Source: Nocardia albiluteola
GTDB taxonomy: Bacteria; Actinomycetota; Actinomycetes; Mycobacteriales; Mycobacteriaceae
Assembly: GCF_018860155.1 (NCBI RefSeq)
Contig: NZ_JAHKNI010000027.1
Span: 19,785 to 83,784, forward strand
Reading direction: 5' to 3'
DNA: 64,000 nt
The position numbers and the translations under genes were made by a program. The notes beneath the pieces were generated by a model. It saw only the letters and a list, made by a program, of their open reading frames with translations. It was not told the DNA's origin and ran no database searches. Shown piece after piece: positions 25,621 through 34,157 of this stretch; the first letter of the stretch is position 1, and each line of letters opens with the position of its first letter.

Positions 25621-26525
25621 TCGTCGATATGCCCGAGACCACCACCCAGGCGGTCAACAAGCGCCTGGTGTCGCTGCGCGAGTCCAGTGGCGTGGTCACC
25701 GTCGGACGGGTCCTCACGCTGGTGGTGTGCACGCTGGACAGCTCCGAGGCCGAAGATGCGATCGCCGCGGCCAACGACGCCAGCCGCGAGCACCCCTGCC
25801 GGGTGATAGTGCTGGCGCGTGGCGACCGGTTCGCCGAGACGAAGCTGGACGCGCAGATCCGCGTCGGCGGCGACGCGGGTGCGGCCGAGGTGATCGTGCT
25901 GCGGCTGCAGGGCGAGCTGGTCAATCACGAGTCCAGCATGGTGATCCCGTTCCTGCTGGCCGATACGCCCGTGGTGGCGTGGTGGCCGCGTGGCGCCCCG
26001 CAGTTCCCGTCGCAGGATTCGGTGGGGCGCTTGGCGATTCGCCGCATCACCGATGCCACCTTCGCTCCCGATCCGCAGGCCGCGATCAAGAAGCGGCTCG
26101 AGTCGTACGCGGCCGGGGATTCGGATCTGGCCTGGAGCCGGGTCACCTACTGGCGGGCGCTGCTGGCCGCGGCCCTGGACGAGCCGCCGTTCGAGCCGGT
26201 CCAGTCGGTGACGGTCTCGGGGCTGCGGGAAGAGCCCGCCCTCGACATCCTGGCAGGCTGGCTGGCCTCGCGCCTGGGCTGTCCGGTGGTCCGGCGCACG
26301 GGCGAGTTGAAGGTGGAGCTGCACCGGCCGTCGGTCTCGGTCGGGATCACCCGGCCGCAGACCGGCCGCACCGCGACGCTCACCCGCACCGGGGAACCCG
26401 ATCAGCGCTTCGCCCTGGCCCGCCGCGAAACCACCGACTGCCTCTCCGAGGAGCTGCGCCGCCTGGACGCGGACGACGTCTACGCCGAGGCGCTCGCGGG
26501 CATCGCGAAGGTGACCTACGAATAG
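25617..26525 (+). CDS. opcA: Glucose-6-phosphate dehydrogenase assembly protein
   Basis: 302 residues. VIVDMPETTTQAVNKRLVSL at the start, then VVTVGRVLTLVV, HPCRVIVLARGD, EVIVLRLQGELVNHESSMVI and PVVAWWPRGAP are OpcA hallmarks. GTG 25617 overlaps the zwf TGA by four bases and gives an N-terminus aligned with mycobacterial OpcA (MIVDLPDTTT as I recall it); the frame also has ATG 25605. OpcA is needed for assembly or activation of Zwf. A strong hairpin follows the stop. Confidence 0.9.
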   Translation: MIVDMPETTTQAVNKRLVSLRESSGVVTVGRVLTLVVCTLDSSEAEDAIAAANDASREHPCRVIVLARGDRFAETKLDAQIRVGGDAGAAEVIVLRLQGELVNHESSMVIPFLLADTPVVAWWPRGAPQFPSQDSVGRLAIRRITDATFAPDPQAAIKKRLESYAAGDSDLAWSRVTYWRALLAAALDEPPFEPVQSVTVSGLREEPALDILAGWLASRLGCPVVRRTGELKVELHRPSVSVGITRPQTGRTATLTRTGEPDQRFALARRETTDCLSEELRRLDADDVYAEALAGIAKVTYE

Positions 26526-26538
26526 GCTCGATCGCATG

Positions 26539-26577
26539 CGGCCTGCGCGGAATCCGAATCGGTACCCGCGCAGGCCG
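26539..26577 (+). terminator. Hairpin between opcA and pgl
   Basis: CGGCCTGCGCGG (26539-26550) and CCGCGCAGGCCG (26566-26577) form a perfect 12-bp stem, 14 bases after the opcA stop, followed by TTTCG. It may terminate or attenuate transcription before pgl. Confidence 0.55.
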
Positions 26578-26646
26578 TTTCGCATCCTCGAGCCGAATCG
26601 CCGAAAGCGGCATCGCACAACCGAATCAGCGGACGAAAGGTGACTC

Positions 26647-27381
26647 ATGAACCAGCCGAACGTCGAGGTGCATTCCGGCACAGCGGATCTGGTGGCCGCG
26701 GCGGCGGCGCACTTCGTCGCCGTGGTGACGAAGGCGCAGTCCGAGCGTGGGTCGGCGTCGGTGGTGCTGACCGGCGGGGGCACCGGCATCGGGCTGCTGG
26801 AGATGGTGCGCAAGTCACCCGGGGGCATCGACTGGTCGCGACTGGATGTGTTCTGGGGCGACGACCGGTTCGTTCCGGCGGACGACGGCGACCGCAACGA
26901 CCTGCAGGCCCGCCAGGCGCTGCTGGATCACGTGCCGCTGGATCCGTCGCGGGTGCATCCGATGGCCGCCTCGGACGGCGAATATCCGGACCCGGTCGAG
27001 GCCGCCGCGGAGTACTCCGCCGCAGTGCACGCCCACCTCGCCGAGCACGGCTCGTTCGATCTGCACCTGCTCGGCATGGGCGGTGAGGGGCACATCAATT
27101 CGCTGTTCCCGCATACCGATGCGGTCCGTGAGGAGCACGAGCTGGTGGTGGCGGTGACGAATTCGCCCAAGCCGCCGCCGGTCCGGATCACCCTGACCCT
27201 GCCGGCGGTGCGCCGCACCCGGCACGTGGTGCTGGTCGTCGGCGGCGAGGCCAAGGCCGCGGCCGTCGCCGCGGCGCTCAATGGCGCGGCGCCCGTGGAT
27301 ATTCCGTCGGCGGGCGCGATCGGCACCGAGTCCACGACGTGGCTGCTGGACGAGCCCGCCGCCGCCGATCTCCCCCGCTGA
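26647..27381 (+). CDS. pgl: 6-phosphogluconolactonase
   Basis: 244 residues, the NagB/lactonase fold of the actinobacterial DevB type. Motifs: VVLTGGGTGIGLLEMVRKSP near residue 40, DVFWGDDRFVPADDGDRNDL near 77, and LHLLGMGGEGHINSLFPHT near 140. It hydrolyses the product of Zwf, completing the local oxidative pathway. ATG 26647 has AAAGGTG upstream. It is 121 bases from opcA across a hairpin, so it may have partly independent expression. Confidence 0.9.
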   Translation: MNQPNVEVHSGTADLVAAAAAHFVAVVTKAQSERGSASVVLTGGGTGIGLLEMVRKSPGGIDWSRLDVFWGDDRFVPADDGDRNDLQARQALLDHVPLDPSRVHPMAASDGEYPDPVEAAAEYSAAVHAHLAEHGSFDLHLLGMGGEGHINSLFPHTDAVREEHELVVAVTNSPKPPPVRITLTLPAVRRTRHVVLVVGGEAKAAAVAAALNGAAPVDIPSAGAIGTESTTWLLDEPAAADLPR

Positions 27382-27409
27382 CCGGGACCGAAACCGCACA
27401 TATTCCCTC

Positions 27410-27445
27410 CTCCGGCCCGGCCGCATACGTGCGGCCGGGCCGGAG
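27410..27445 (+). terminator. Terminator hairpin after pgl
   Basis: CTCCGGCCCGGCCGC and GCGGCCGGGCCGGAG form a perfect 15-bp stem with a six-base loop, 28 bases after the pgl stop. The downstream TCTCT is only weakly T-rich, but the stem is very strong. Confidence 0.65.
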
Positions 27446-27579
27446 TCTCTATGCGCTCGCGGATTTCCGATAGCCGGTTTCACCGTTTTCGCTGCGGGAA
27501 GCCCCGCCATGGCGGCACCCTTCTAGTGAAGCATCGACACAAAACTCGGTGCTTTGTCTCGGGGATGAGGAGCGGGGCG

Positions 27580-28653
27580 ATGAGACATCCGGTTCGGGTC
27601 GGCGCGCTCCTGCTGCTCGGAGTCCTCACGCTCACGACGGGCGGCTGTTCGATGTCGTCACGATCCGGCGCCACCCACATCACGGCCGAATTCCGAAGTA
27701 TCACAGGCATGTTCGAAGGAAATCCCGTGACCGTACTGGGCATCCGGGTGGGCCGCGTCGATCGAATCGTCCCACACGACACCTACGCCGAGGTGCACAT
27801 CACCGTTGACGGCGGCGTGCAACTCCCGCAGAACGTCACCGCCGCACTGATTTCCCCCTCGATCGTGACCGACCGGCACATCGAGCTGACCCCGCGATAC
27901 ACCGGCGGACCCGAACTGCCCGCCGATGCCTACCTTCCGCTGGACCGGACCCGCAGCCCCGTCGAACTGGACACCCTCCTGAAGACGATCGACCAATTCA
28001 CCGCCGCATTGCGTCCTCGCCCCGGCGGCACCGCGGGCCCGCTGGACGCCGACCTGCTGTCCCGGATGCTCGACGGCCGGGGCAAGCAGATCCACGACAC
28101 CCTCGCGGCGCTGACGGGCGCCCTGCGGACCGGCGCCGCGGACCGGGATGCGATCTCGCACATCATCGTCACGCTGGACGAGCTGACGACGACGTTGGCC
28201 GGAAACGACCGCTGGGTGCGGGAATTCAGCAATCAGATCAGCCGGATGATCGAATTACTGGCCGAGCAATCACCGGGATTGCAGGCCACCCTCGACCAAC
28301 TCGAGGCGGTGCTGAGCGGTACGGGAACCGCCTTCTACCAGTACCGCGACCGCCTCACCTCGGCCCTGACCGGACTGATCACCGTCGCGGAACAGCTCCG
28401 CGCGAATGCCGCCGGCGTCACCGAGATCACCGACGTCCTGCCGCTGTTACTGGAGAACCTCGACGGTGTCGTCGACCGGCCGGGCGGCCATGCCCGCGGG
28501 CACGTGGTGCTCGGTGCGTTCTTCTCCGGCGAGATCATCACCACCTTCTGCGAGCGCATCCAGATGCGGGCCGACGGTTGCCGCACCGGAGACGTGCAGG
28601 ACCTCGGCCTGGATTTCGGCCTGACCGCGGCCCTGCTGGGCCTGTCGCGTTGA
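27580..28653 (+). CDS. Orphan Mce family lipoprotein (MlaD domain)
   Basis: 357 residues. A lipoprotein signal (VGALLLLGVLTLTTGGCS) is followed by an MlaD/Mce domain, ITAEFRSITGMFEGNPVTVL, GIRVGRVDRI, then VTAALISPSIVTDRHIELTP. The rest is the helical Mce region, ending with short hydrophobic stretches. It resembles the MceE/LprK subunit of lipid-import complexes, but no yrbE, other mce genes or ATPase are nearby, so it must act alone or with a complex encoded elsewhere. AGGAGC before ATG 27580 decides the start; an ATG at 27565 is less well placed. Confidence 0.8.
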   Translation: MRHPVRVGALLLLGVLTLTTGGCSMSSRSGATHITAEFRSITGMFEGNPVTVLGIRVGRVDRIVPHDTYAEVHITVDGGVQLPQNVTAALISPSIVTDRHIELTPRYTGGPELPADAYLPLDRTRSPVELDTLLKTIDQFTAALRPRPGGTAGPLDADLLSRMLDGRGKQIHDTLAALTGALRTGAADRDAISHIIVTLDELTTTLAGNDRWVREFSNQISRMIELLAEQSPGLQATLDQLEAVLSGTGTAFYQYRDRLTSALTGLITVAEQLRANAAGVTEITDVLPLLLENLDGVVDRPGGHARGHVVLGAFFSGEIITTFCERIQMRADGCRTGDVQDLGLDFGLTAALLGLSR

Positions 28654-28668
28654 GTCCCGCCGAACCGG

Positions 28669-29643
28669 TCAGCGCCGGCCGACCGGCGAGAGCTCGGCCA
28701 GATGCGTCAGGAGGAACTCGTTCACCGCGCCCGTACGCTCCAGATGCACCAGATGCCCTGCACCCTCGACCTTTTCGACCGCGCGCAGATCGCGGACGTT
28801 GGCACTCAGCGTGGCCAGTGGGTCGCGGCCGCTGAAACCCTCCATGTCCGGGTCGTTTTCGCCGTACAGGAAGTAGGCGGGCACCTCCACGACCGTCGGC
28901 AGCTCCGCGGTCAGTTCCCAGTTGCGGTCCAGGGCCCGATACCAGTTCAGGCCACCGGTGAATCCGGTGCGCTCGAATTCCGTTGCCAGAATTTCGAATT
29001 CACCCTCGGTCAGCCACTTCCAGGGCAGCTCGGGGGCCTGCGGCAGCACGTCGAGATAGCCCAGGCCCGGCGGGTTCTTCCAGGTGTCCAGGTAGTGGTA
29101 GTCGCCACTGAGCGAATAGTAGACACGGGCCAGGAATTCCCTCGGGCGCGCAGCGAGTTCGGCGTCCGCCACCCCGGGCGTCTGAAAGTACGACAGATGG
29201 AGGAAATGCCGCTCGGCGGCTCGGGTCCAGAACGCCGAGGGCGCCTTGGGCGGGCGCGGGGCATACGGATTGTTCAGCACGAAGACCGCCTCGACCCGCT
29301 CGGGCGCGCGCAGTGCCAGCTCCCACACCAGCTGCGCTCCGAAGTCCAGGCCCACGAAAACCGCTCGCTCGGCACCCAATTCGTCGAGCAGGCCCAGCAG
29401 GTCGGCGATCACCTCGCGGTTGGTGTGCGCCTCGACGCCCTCGGGCGCCTCGGTGCGGCCGTATCCGCGCAGATCGGGGGCGATGGCGTGATATCCGGCC
29501 GCGGCCAGCACGGCCAGCTGCCGATGCCAGACGAACCAGCCGTGCGGGAATCCGTGACAAAAGATCACGGGAAGCCCCTCGCCCTGCTCGGCGATATGCA
29601 TCGAGATGCCGTTGGTCTGCACGAACCGATGTGTTGGCTCCAC
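28669..29643 (-). CDS. Alpha/beta hydrolase, probable epoxide hydrolase
   Basis: 324 residues. VIFCHGFPHGWFVWHRQL is the HGxP oxyanion region, GLDFGAQLVW the nucleophile elbow with Asp, YLFYGEND the acid region, and VEGAGHLVHLE the catalytic histidine. An Asp nucleophile and HGFP fit epoxide hydrolases or haloalkane dehalogenases, of which the former is more likely. GTG 29643 is preferred because GGAGG lies four bases upstream; ATG 29658 lacks a ribosome binding site. It is divergent from an SDR gene across a KstR-like palindrome, which hints at a role in sterol or lipid breakdown. Confidence 0.75.
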   Translation of the reverse strand: MEPTHRFVQTNGISMHIAEQGEGLPVIFCHGFPHGWFVWHRQLAVLAAAGYHAIAPDLRGYGRTEAPEGVEAHTNREVIADLLGLLDELGAERAVFVGLDFGAQLVWELALRAPERVEAVFVLNNPYAPRPPKAPSAFWTRAAERHFLHLSYFQTPGVADAELAARPREFLARVYYSLSGDYHYLDTWKNPPGLGYLDVLPQAPELPWKWLTEGEFEILATEFERTGFTGGLNWYRALDRNWELTAELPTVVEVPAYFLYGENDPDMEGFSGRDPLATLSANVRDLRAVEKVEGAGHLVHLERTGAVNEFLLTHLAELSPVGRR

Positions 29644-29661
29644 GCCGCCTCCATTCATTAC

Positions 29662-29675
29662 TAGAACATGTTCTC
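29662..29675. promoter_or_regulatory. KstR-box-like palindrome in the hydrolase/SDR divergent promoter
   Basis: TAGAACATGTTCTC fits the cholesterol regulator motif TnnAACnnGTTnnA at all fixed positions except the last. Its core AGAACATGTTCT (29663-29674) is a perfect palindrome. A -10-like TAGTGT (29684-29689) for the SDR gene is just downstream, so binding would block it. Confidence 0.5.
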
Positions 29676-29699
29676 ATTCCAAGGTAGTGTCCCGAAACT

Positions 29700-30539
29700 A
29701 TGAGCGGAACACTTTCCGGCAAGGTCGCGGTCGTCACCGGCGCCAGCCGGGGCATCGGCAAGGGCATCGCGCTGGAACTGGGCGCGGCCGGCGCGACGGT
29801 GTACATCACCGGCCGCACCGCGAGCCCGGGCCGCCTGCCCGGCACCGTCGCGCAGACCGCCGAGGAGATCGCCGAGCTCGGCGGTGTGGGGGTGCCGTAC
29901 GTGTGCGACCACCGCGACGACGATGCCGTGCGGGGCCTGTTCGAGCAGATCCGCGCCGACCACGGACGCCTGGATGTGCTGGTGAACAACGTCTACAACG
30001 CACCGGCCTCCGCGCGCTGGCTCGGCCGCCCGTTCTGGGAGGTGCCGCCGGAGGCCTGGGACGAGAGTTTCGACATCGGCGTCCGATCCCATTACGTGGC
30101 AAGCGTTTTCGCCGCTCCCGCACTGATCGAGTCCGGCGGCCTGATCGTGAGCATCTCCTCCCCCGGCGCGGAACACTTCACCCACAACACCGTGTACGGC
30201 GTCGCGAAGTGCGCGGTCGACCGACTCACCGCCGATATGGCCCACGATCTCGCCGACACCGGCGTCACCGCGGTCTCGCTGTGGCCCGGCATCGTCAATA
30301 CCGAACTGCTGCAAATGGTTCCACCCGACGCCGACGGCCGCCGCCTGATCACCCTGCCCGGCGAAGGCACCTTCGACCTGAACGAGGCCGAGACTCCCCG
30401 CTTTCCCGGCCGCGCCGTCGTCGCGCTCGCCACCGACCCCGACCGCCGCGCCCGGACCGGAAAGGCCTGGCGGGTGCGCGATCTCGCCGATGCCTACGGC
30501 TTCACCGACATCGACGGCCGCGTACCCCGCCTCGGCTGA
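29700..30539 (+). CDS. Short-chain dehydrogenase/reductase
   Basis: 279 residues, classical SDR fold. Coenzyme motif VVTGASRGIGKGIALELG at residues about 11-28; NNVYN in place of the usual NNAG; active-site serine in IVSISSPGAEH; and VYGVAKCAVDR with the Tyr-x-x-x-Lys. It resembles DHRS1-like oxidoreductases. ATG 29700 lies nine bases after TAGTGT without a ribosome binding site, so the mRNA leader is probably only a few bases. It shares a regulatory gap with the epoxide hydrolase. Confidence 0.85.
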   Translation: MSGTLSGKVAVVTGASRGIGKGIALELGAAGATVYITGRTASPGRLPGTVAQTAEEIAELGGVGVPYVCDHRDDDAVRGLFEQIRADHGRLDVLVNNVYNAPASARWLGRPFWEVPPEAWDESFDIGVRSHYVASVFAAPALIESGGLIVSISSPGAEHFTHNTVYGVAKCAVDRLTADMAHDLADTGVTAVSLWPGIVNTELLQMVPPDADGRRLITLPGEGTFDLNEAETPRFPGRAVVALATDPDRRARTGKAWRVRDLADAYGFTDIDGRVPRLG

Positions 30540-30580
30540 GCAGAGAGCGCCCTACCGTCCCGGTCCCGATCAACGGCGCT

Positions 30581-30622
30581 TTGATCATGCGGATCCCGGG
30601 CGTAGTCTGAACTTTCGTTCAG
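30581..30622 (+). promoter_or_regulatory. Promoter with SOS-box-like operator before the helicase
   Basis: TTGATC (30581-30586), 16 bases, TAGTCT (30603-30608) make a plausible promoter. CTGAAC-TTTC-GTTCAG (30607-30622), a perfect 6-base inverted repeat, overlaps the -10 end and the start site. It contains GAAC-N4-GTTC, the core of actinobacterial LexA boxes (full consensus TCGAAC-N4-GTTCGA). The flanking bases differ, so LexA binding is a hypothesis. Confidence 0.5.
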
Positions 30623-30653
30623 CGATCACCGCCGACGATCGGGGGAGGACGGT

Positions 30654-33600
30654 ATGCGGGGGCCCGAACATGCTGCGCAATTGGTGCGATTCTGGCAATC
30701 CATCGAGATGTTCAGCCCGCAAGAGGTGCCCGCGCCCAGCCCGCGAACGAACCGGCCCTCGAGCCCGTTCGTTCTCGACATGCCGGACGATGATGTTCCG
30801 CCGTGGCACGAAGATCATTGGATCCATCGAGAAATGCCGCTGCCGGAGGACAAGACCTGGCGGTTTACCGTGTACGGCGGAATCTTTGATGTCCAGAACG
30901 TATGCGTCGAGCTCGCCCGGGTGTTCGGCGACGACGGTGTTCAGCCCGACGGACGACGGGCCGGCCCCACCGCGATGTTCGCATTCACGCTCGATGCCCA
31001 GGGCACAGTGGTGGCGGACTCGTCGGTCCTGTCCGCATGCGCCTGGGCGATGAGCCGCCTTCGAGATCCCGGACCGAATGCGCGCGGCTGGCTACACGGC
31101 TTCGGAAAGGATGCCGCCGAATTTTCCGATGCAGTCGACAAGCTGGCGGTGCCTTCCACCACGAATTCGGATCCCGGTCCCGGCCCGTTGTCCCGCGCGG
31201 GCGCGGCGGTGGCCGAGCGGGGCCGTGCGGGAGCCGCGGAGGCCCTGATCAAGGGGGCGGGCGCCGCCGCGACGGCCGCGGCAACCGCGGGGGCGACGGC
31301 GGTCGGCGGGCCGATCGTCGGCGGGATCGCCGGTAAGGCGGCGGGCGCCTTCGTCGAAAAGGTCTTGGAACGCAAACCGGCCCAAGAGGATTCCGGTGAC
31401 GCCGAGGCCGGAGCACCGGCAGCTCCCACTCGTTACCGCTTCACCACACACGACCTTCACGACTTCGTGAAACAGCTCGGCGACGGGCTCGAGATCACGG
31501 AAAATCTCGGTGTCCAGGGGGTCCGCGTGCAATGTCGCCAGATCGCCACCCGCTATGCGGATGACGACGGCGGCGGCGACCACACGTTTCTCAACAGCTA
31601 CATCGCCGAGGATCTCGAGCGGGTCGAGTCCGCCGTCCGCGCCGGCACCATCGGCGCCGCACTGCGGGACTATTTGTCCGACACCATCGCCGACTCACAG
31701 CGGGTGGATGTCCGCACAAATCGTGACGCGATCCTCAGCGGCGTTGCCCCCACGATGTTCCCCGGCGGGCGATGGCCCGGCGCCCTCAGCAGACCGCTCG
31801 TGCTCGGCCAGCAGTTCGCGGTCAACCGTATGATGACCGAAATCGGCGGCACCGCTGGCATTTTCGCCGTCAACGGACCGCCCGGCACCGGCAAGACGAC
31901 CATGTTGCGTGATGCCCTGGCCGGTCTCGTCGTGCAACGCGCCGAACGGCTCGCTGAGCTGGACCACCCGCGCAACGCGTTCACCGACCGGCTGGGACAG
32001 ATCGACTATCAGGAGGACCGCGGCTGGTCCGTGCGCGGCCTGCGCCCCGAACTGACCGGGTTCGAGATCCTGCTGGCAACCGCGGGCAACAAGGCCGCCG
32101 AGAACGTCACGGCCGAGATTCCGGCACTCGCCGCGGTGGCCGGAGCCAGGGCGGAGGCCGTGGCGATCGACTATTTCACGGAAATCGCCACCCGCATGCG
32201 CAACGGTGACGCCTGGGGCCTCGCGGCCGCCGTCCTGGGCAATATGGGCAAACGTAGGCAGTTCATCAGCAGATTCTGGTTCGGCGACGATCCGCGCCAG
32301 GAACGGCAACCGTCCTCAGGTGAGCAGGAGCAACCCGTCTCCGACGACGAGGGAATGCTGCGTGTCCTGCAACGTGCAGCGAACGGAGTCGACGCACCGC
32401 CGGACTGGGCGACGGCGGTCCGTGAATTCAGGGACGCCCGCGCCGAGGTACACCGCCTCGCGGCCGAACGGCAGGTCGTCGCGGACGCTGTCGCGGAGCT
32501 CCCCCGGTTGGAGGCCGCGATTCGCGAGGCGCAGAGCGCCATCGACGCGGCCGACATCGAACACAGCCGATGGCGCGAACAGCATCGGATCGCGACGGAC
32601 ACCCGCGACGCCGCCTCCCACGCGCTGGAGCAGTGCACGGACGACATCTCGTTACATAATCAGAGCCGTCCCGGATTCTGGATCTTGCTGTCCACGCTGT
32701 TCCGGGCCGGACGGACGTGGAGCAGGCGCAGCGAAGAACTCGCCGACACACACAGCGCCGCCAGGGAGAAGCTGAGCCTCTGCGAGGCGGAGGTTGCCCG
32801 ATGCACCGCGGGCTGGAGCACCGCCGCCGAGACCGGCCGCCGCTGCGTGCAGGACCATCGGGCCGCAGTGGCCGACGCACGCCGTCATGCCGATCTGATC
32901 GACGAAGCACGCGAGAACTGGCCGACCACAGTCCCTTTCGGGGAAGCGATCGCCGACGAGGACCGCTTCCAGTTGCTCAACGCCTGGTCCGACGAGGAAT
33001 TCACCGCGGCCAGGCAGAAACTCTTCCTCCAGGCGCTCACCCTGCACAAGGCGTTCGCCCTCAATGCGGCCGGCCCACTGCGCAGCAATCTGGGTGCGGC
33101 AATGACGTTGATCGGCAACAAGGTTCGCAACACTCCCGCGACCGAGGTTGTCCTCGCGGCGTGGCAGGCGCTGTTTCTCGTCGTCCCGATGGTTTCCACG
33201 ACATTCGCATCGCTCCCGCGGCTGTTTGCCGATCTGACCTCGGAGTCCTTGGGGTGGTTGTTCATCGACGAGGCGGGCCAGGCCACACCGCAGCAGGCGG
33301 TCGGAGGGCTCTGGCGAACCCGCCGCGCGGTCATTGTCGGGGACCCCCAACAGCTCGAGCCCGTCGTCACGCTTCCGGTCAGTGCCCAGCGGGCGCTGCT
33401 CGAGCACCATCGCGTGGATCACCAGTGGCTGCCGGACTCGACGTCCGTGCAGCGGGTGTCCGATCGGCTGGCCCGCTTCGGCACGATGCTCGCCGAGCCC
33501 GAAGGCGACGGCCGGTTCTGGGTCGGCGCGCCACTGCGCGTGCATCGCCGGTGCGACCGGCCGATGTTCGAGGTCTCGAACCGCATCGCGTACGGGGGCG

Positions 33601-34097
33601 ACCTCATGGTCTTCGGTACGCCCGACCGTCAGCCGTTCGTCGATGACGACATCTGGTTCGACATCAGGTCCAACGATGCCGACGGCAACTGGGTCCACGC
33701 AGAGGGACGGCAACTGCACCATCTACTCGATATGCTCCGCAACGGTATGGGACTGCCCGCCAACAGCATTCGGGTGATCAGCCCGTTTCGCGACGTGGTG
33801 CGAGGCGCGAAAACCGTTGCCCGGCAAACCATCGGCCACTCTTTCGCCAACGACAACGTCGGCACCGTCCATACCGTGCAGGGACAGGAATCCGATGTCG
33901 TCATCCTCGTCCTGGGAACCCCACCGCACAAGGGTGGCGCCCGCCAGTGGGCCGCGGCCAAGCCGAATCTGCTCAATGTCGCGGTGTCCCGCGCGAAGCG
34001 AAGGTTCTATGTGATCGGCAACCGTGAGGAGTGGTGCAAGGAGCACAACTTCAGCGTGCTCGCCTCCTTCATGAAGACTCAGGCCGGCGAGATGTGA
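30654..34097 (+). CDS. Large SF1 (UPF1/DNA2-like) helicase with Gly/Ala-rich and coiled-coil segments
   Basis: 1147 residues. Walker A GPPGTGKTT at 408-416, Walker B DEAGQA at 872-877, motif III GDPQQLEP at 896-903, VHTVQGQES around 1072-1080 and VAVSRAKRRFYVIGN around 1109 define an SF1B helicase. Before it, residues 182-235 are an Ala/Gly-rich stretch (AAATAAATAGATAVGGPIVG) that could insert in or lie on a membrane. Residues about 583-755 between the two ATPase halves are rich in Glu, Arg and Ala heptads, a likely coiled coil. GGAGG precedes ATG 30654. No nuclease domain is recognisable. The gene stands alone among metabolic genes, with an SOS-box-like operator, so DNA repair or phage defence is possible; the exact role is unknown. 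Confidence 0.75.
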   Translation: MRGPEHAAQLVRFWQSIEMFSPQEVPAPSPRTNRPSSPFVLDMPDDDVPPWHEDHWIHREMPLPEDKTWRFTVYGGIFDVQNVCVELARVFGDDGVQPDGRRAGPTAMFAFTLDAQGTVVADSSVLSACAWAMSRLRDPGPNARGWLHGFGKDAAEFSDAVDKLAVPSTTNSDPGPGPLSRAGAAVAERGRAGAAEALIKGAGAAATAAATAGATAVGGPIVGGIAGKAAGAFVEKVLERKPAQEDSGDAEAGAPAAPTRYRFTTHDLHDFVKQLGDGLEITENLGVQGVRVQCRQIATRYADDDGGGDHTFLNSYIAEDLERVESAVRAGTIGAALRDYLSDTIADSQRVDVRTNRDAILSGVAPTMFPGGRWPGALSRPLVLGQQFAVNRMMTEIGGTAGIFAVNGPPGTGKTTMLRDALAGLVVQRAERLAELDHPRNAFTDRLGQIDYQEDRGWSVRGLRPELTGFEILLATAGNKAAENVTAEIPALAAVAGARAEAVAIDYFTEIATRMRNGDAWGLAAAVLGNMGKRRQFISRFWFGDDPRQERQPSSGEQEQPVSDDEGMLRVLQRAANGVDAPPDWATAVREFRDARAEVHRLAAERQVVADAVAELPRLEAAIREAQSAIDAADIEHSRWREQHRIATDTRDAASHALEQCTDDISLHNQSRPGFWILLSTLFRAGRTWSRRSEELADTHSAAREKLSLCEAEVARCTAGWSTAAETGRRCVQDHRAAVADARRHADLIDEARENWPTTVPFGEAIADEDRFQLLNAWSDEEFTAARQKLFLQALTLHKAFALNAAGPLRSNLGAAMTLIGNKVRNTPATEVVLAAWQALFLVVPMVSTTFASLPRLFADLTSESLGWLFIDEAGQATPQQAVGGLWRTRRAVIVGDPQQLEPVVTLPVSAQRALLEHHRVDHQWLPDSTSVQRVSDRLARFGTMLAEPEGDGRFWVGAPLRVHRRCDRPMFEVSNRIAYGGDLMVFGTPDRQPFVDDDIWFDIRSNDADGNWVHAEGRQLHHLLDMLRNGMGLPANSIRVISPFRDVVRGAKTVARQTIGHSFANDNVGTVHTVQGQESDVVILVLGTPPHKGGARQWAAAKPNLLNVAVSRAKRRFYVIGNREEWCKEHNFSVLASFMKTQAGEM

Positions 34098-34157
34098 GAC
34101 GGCTACTGCCGCCGCGGTGAGAGCGCCGGTCCAGCAGGAGAGGCAGCCCAATAGGGA

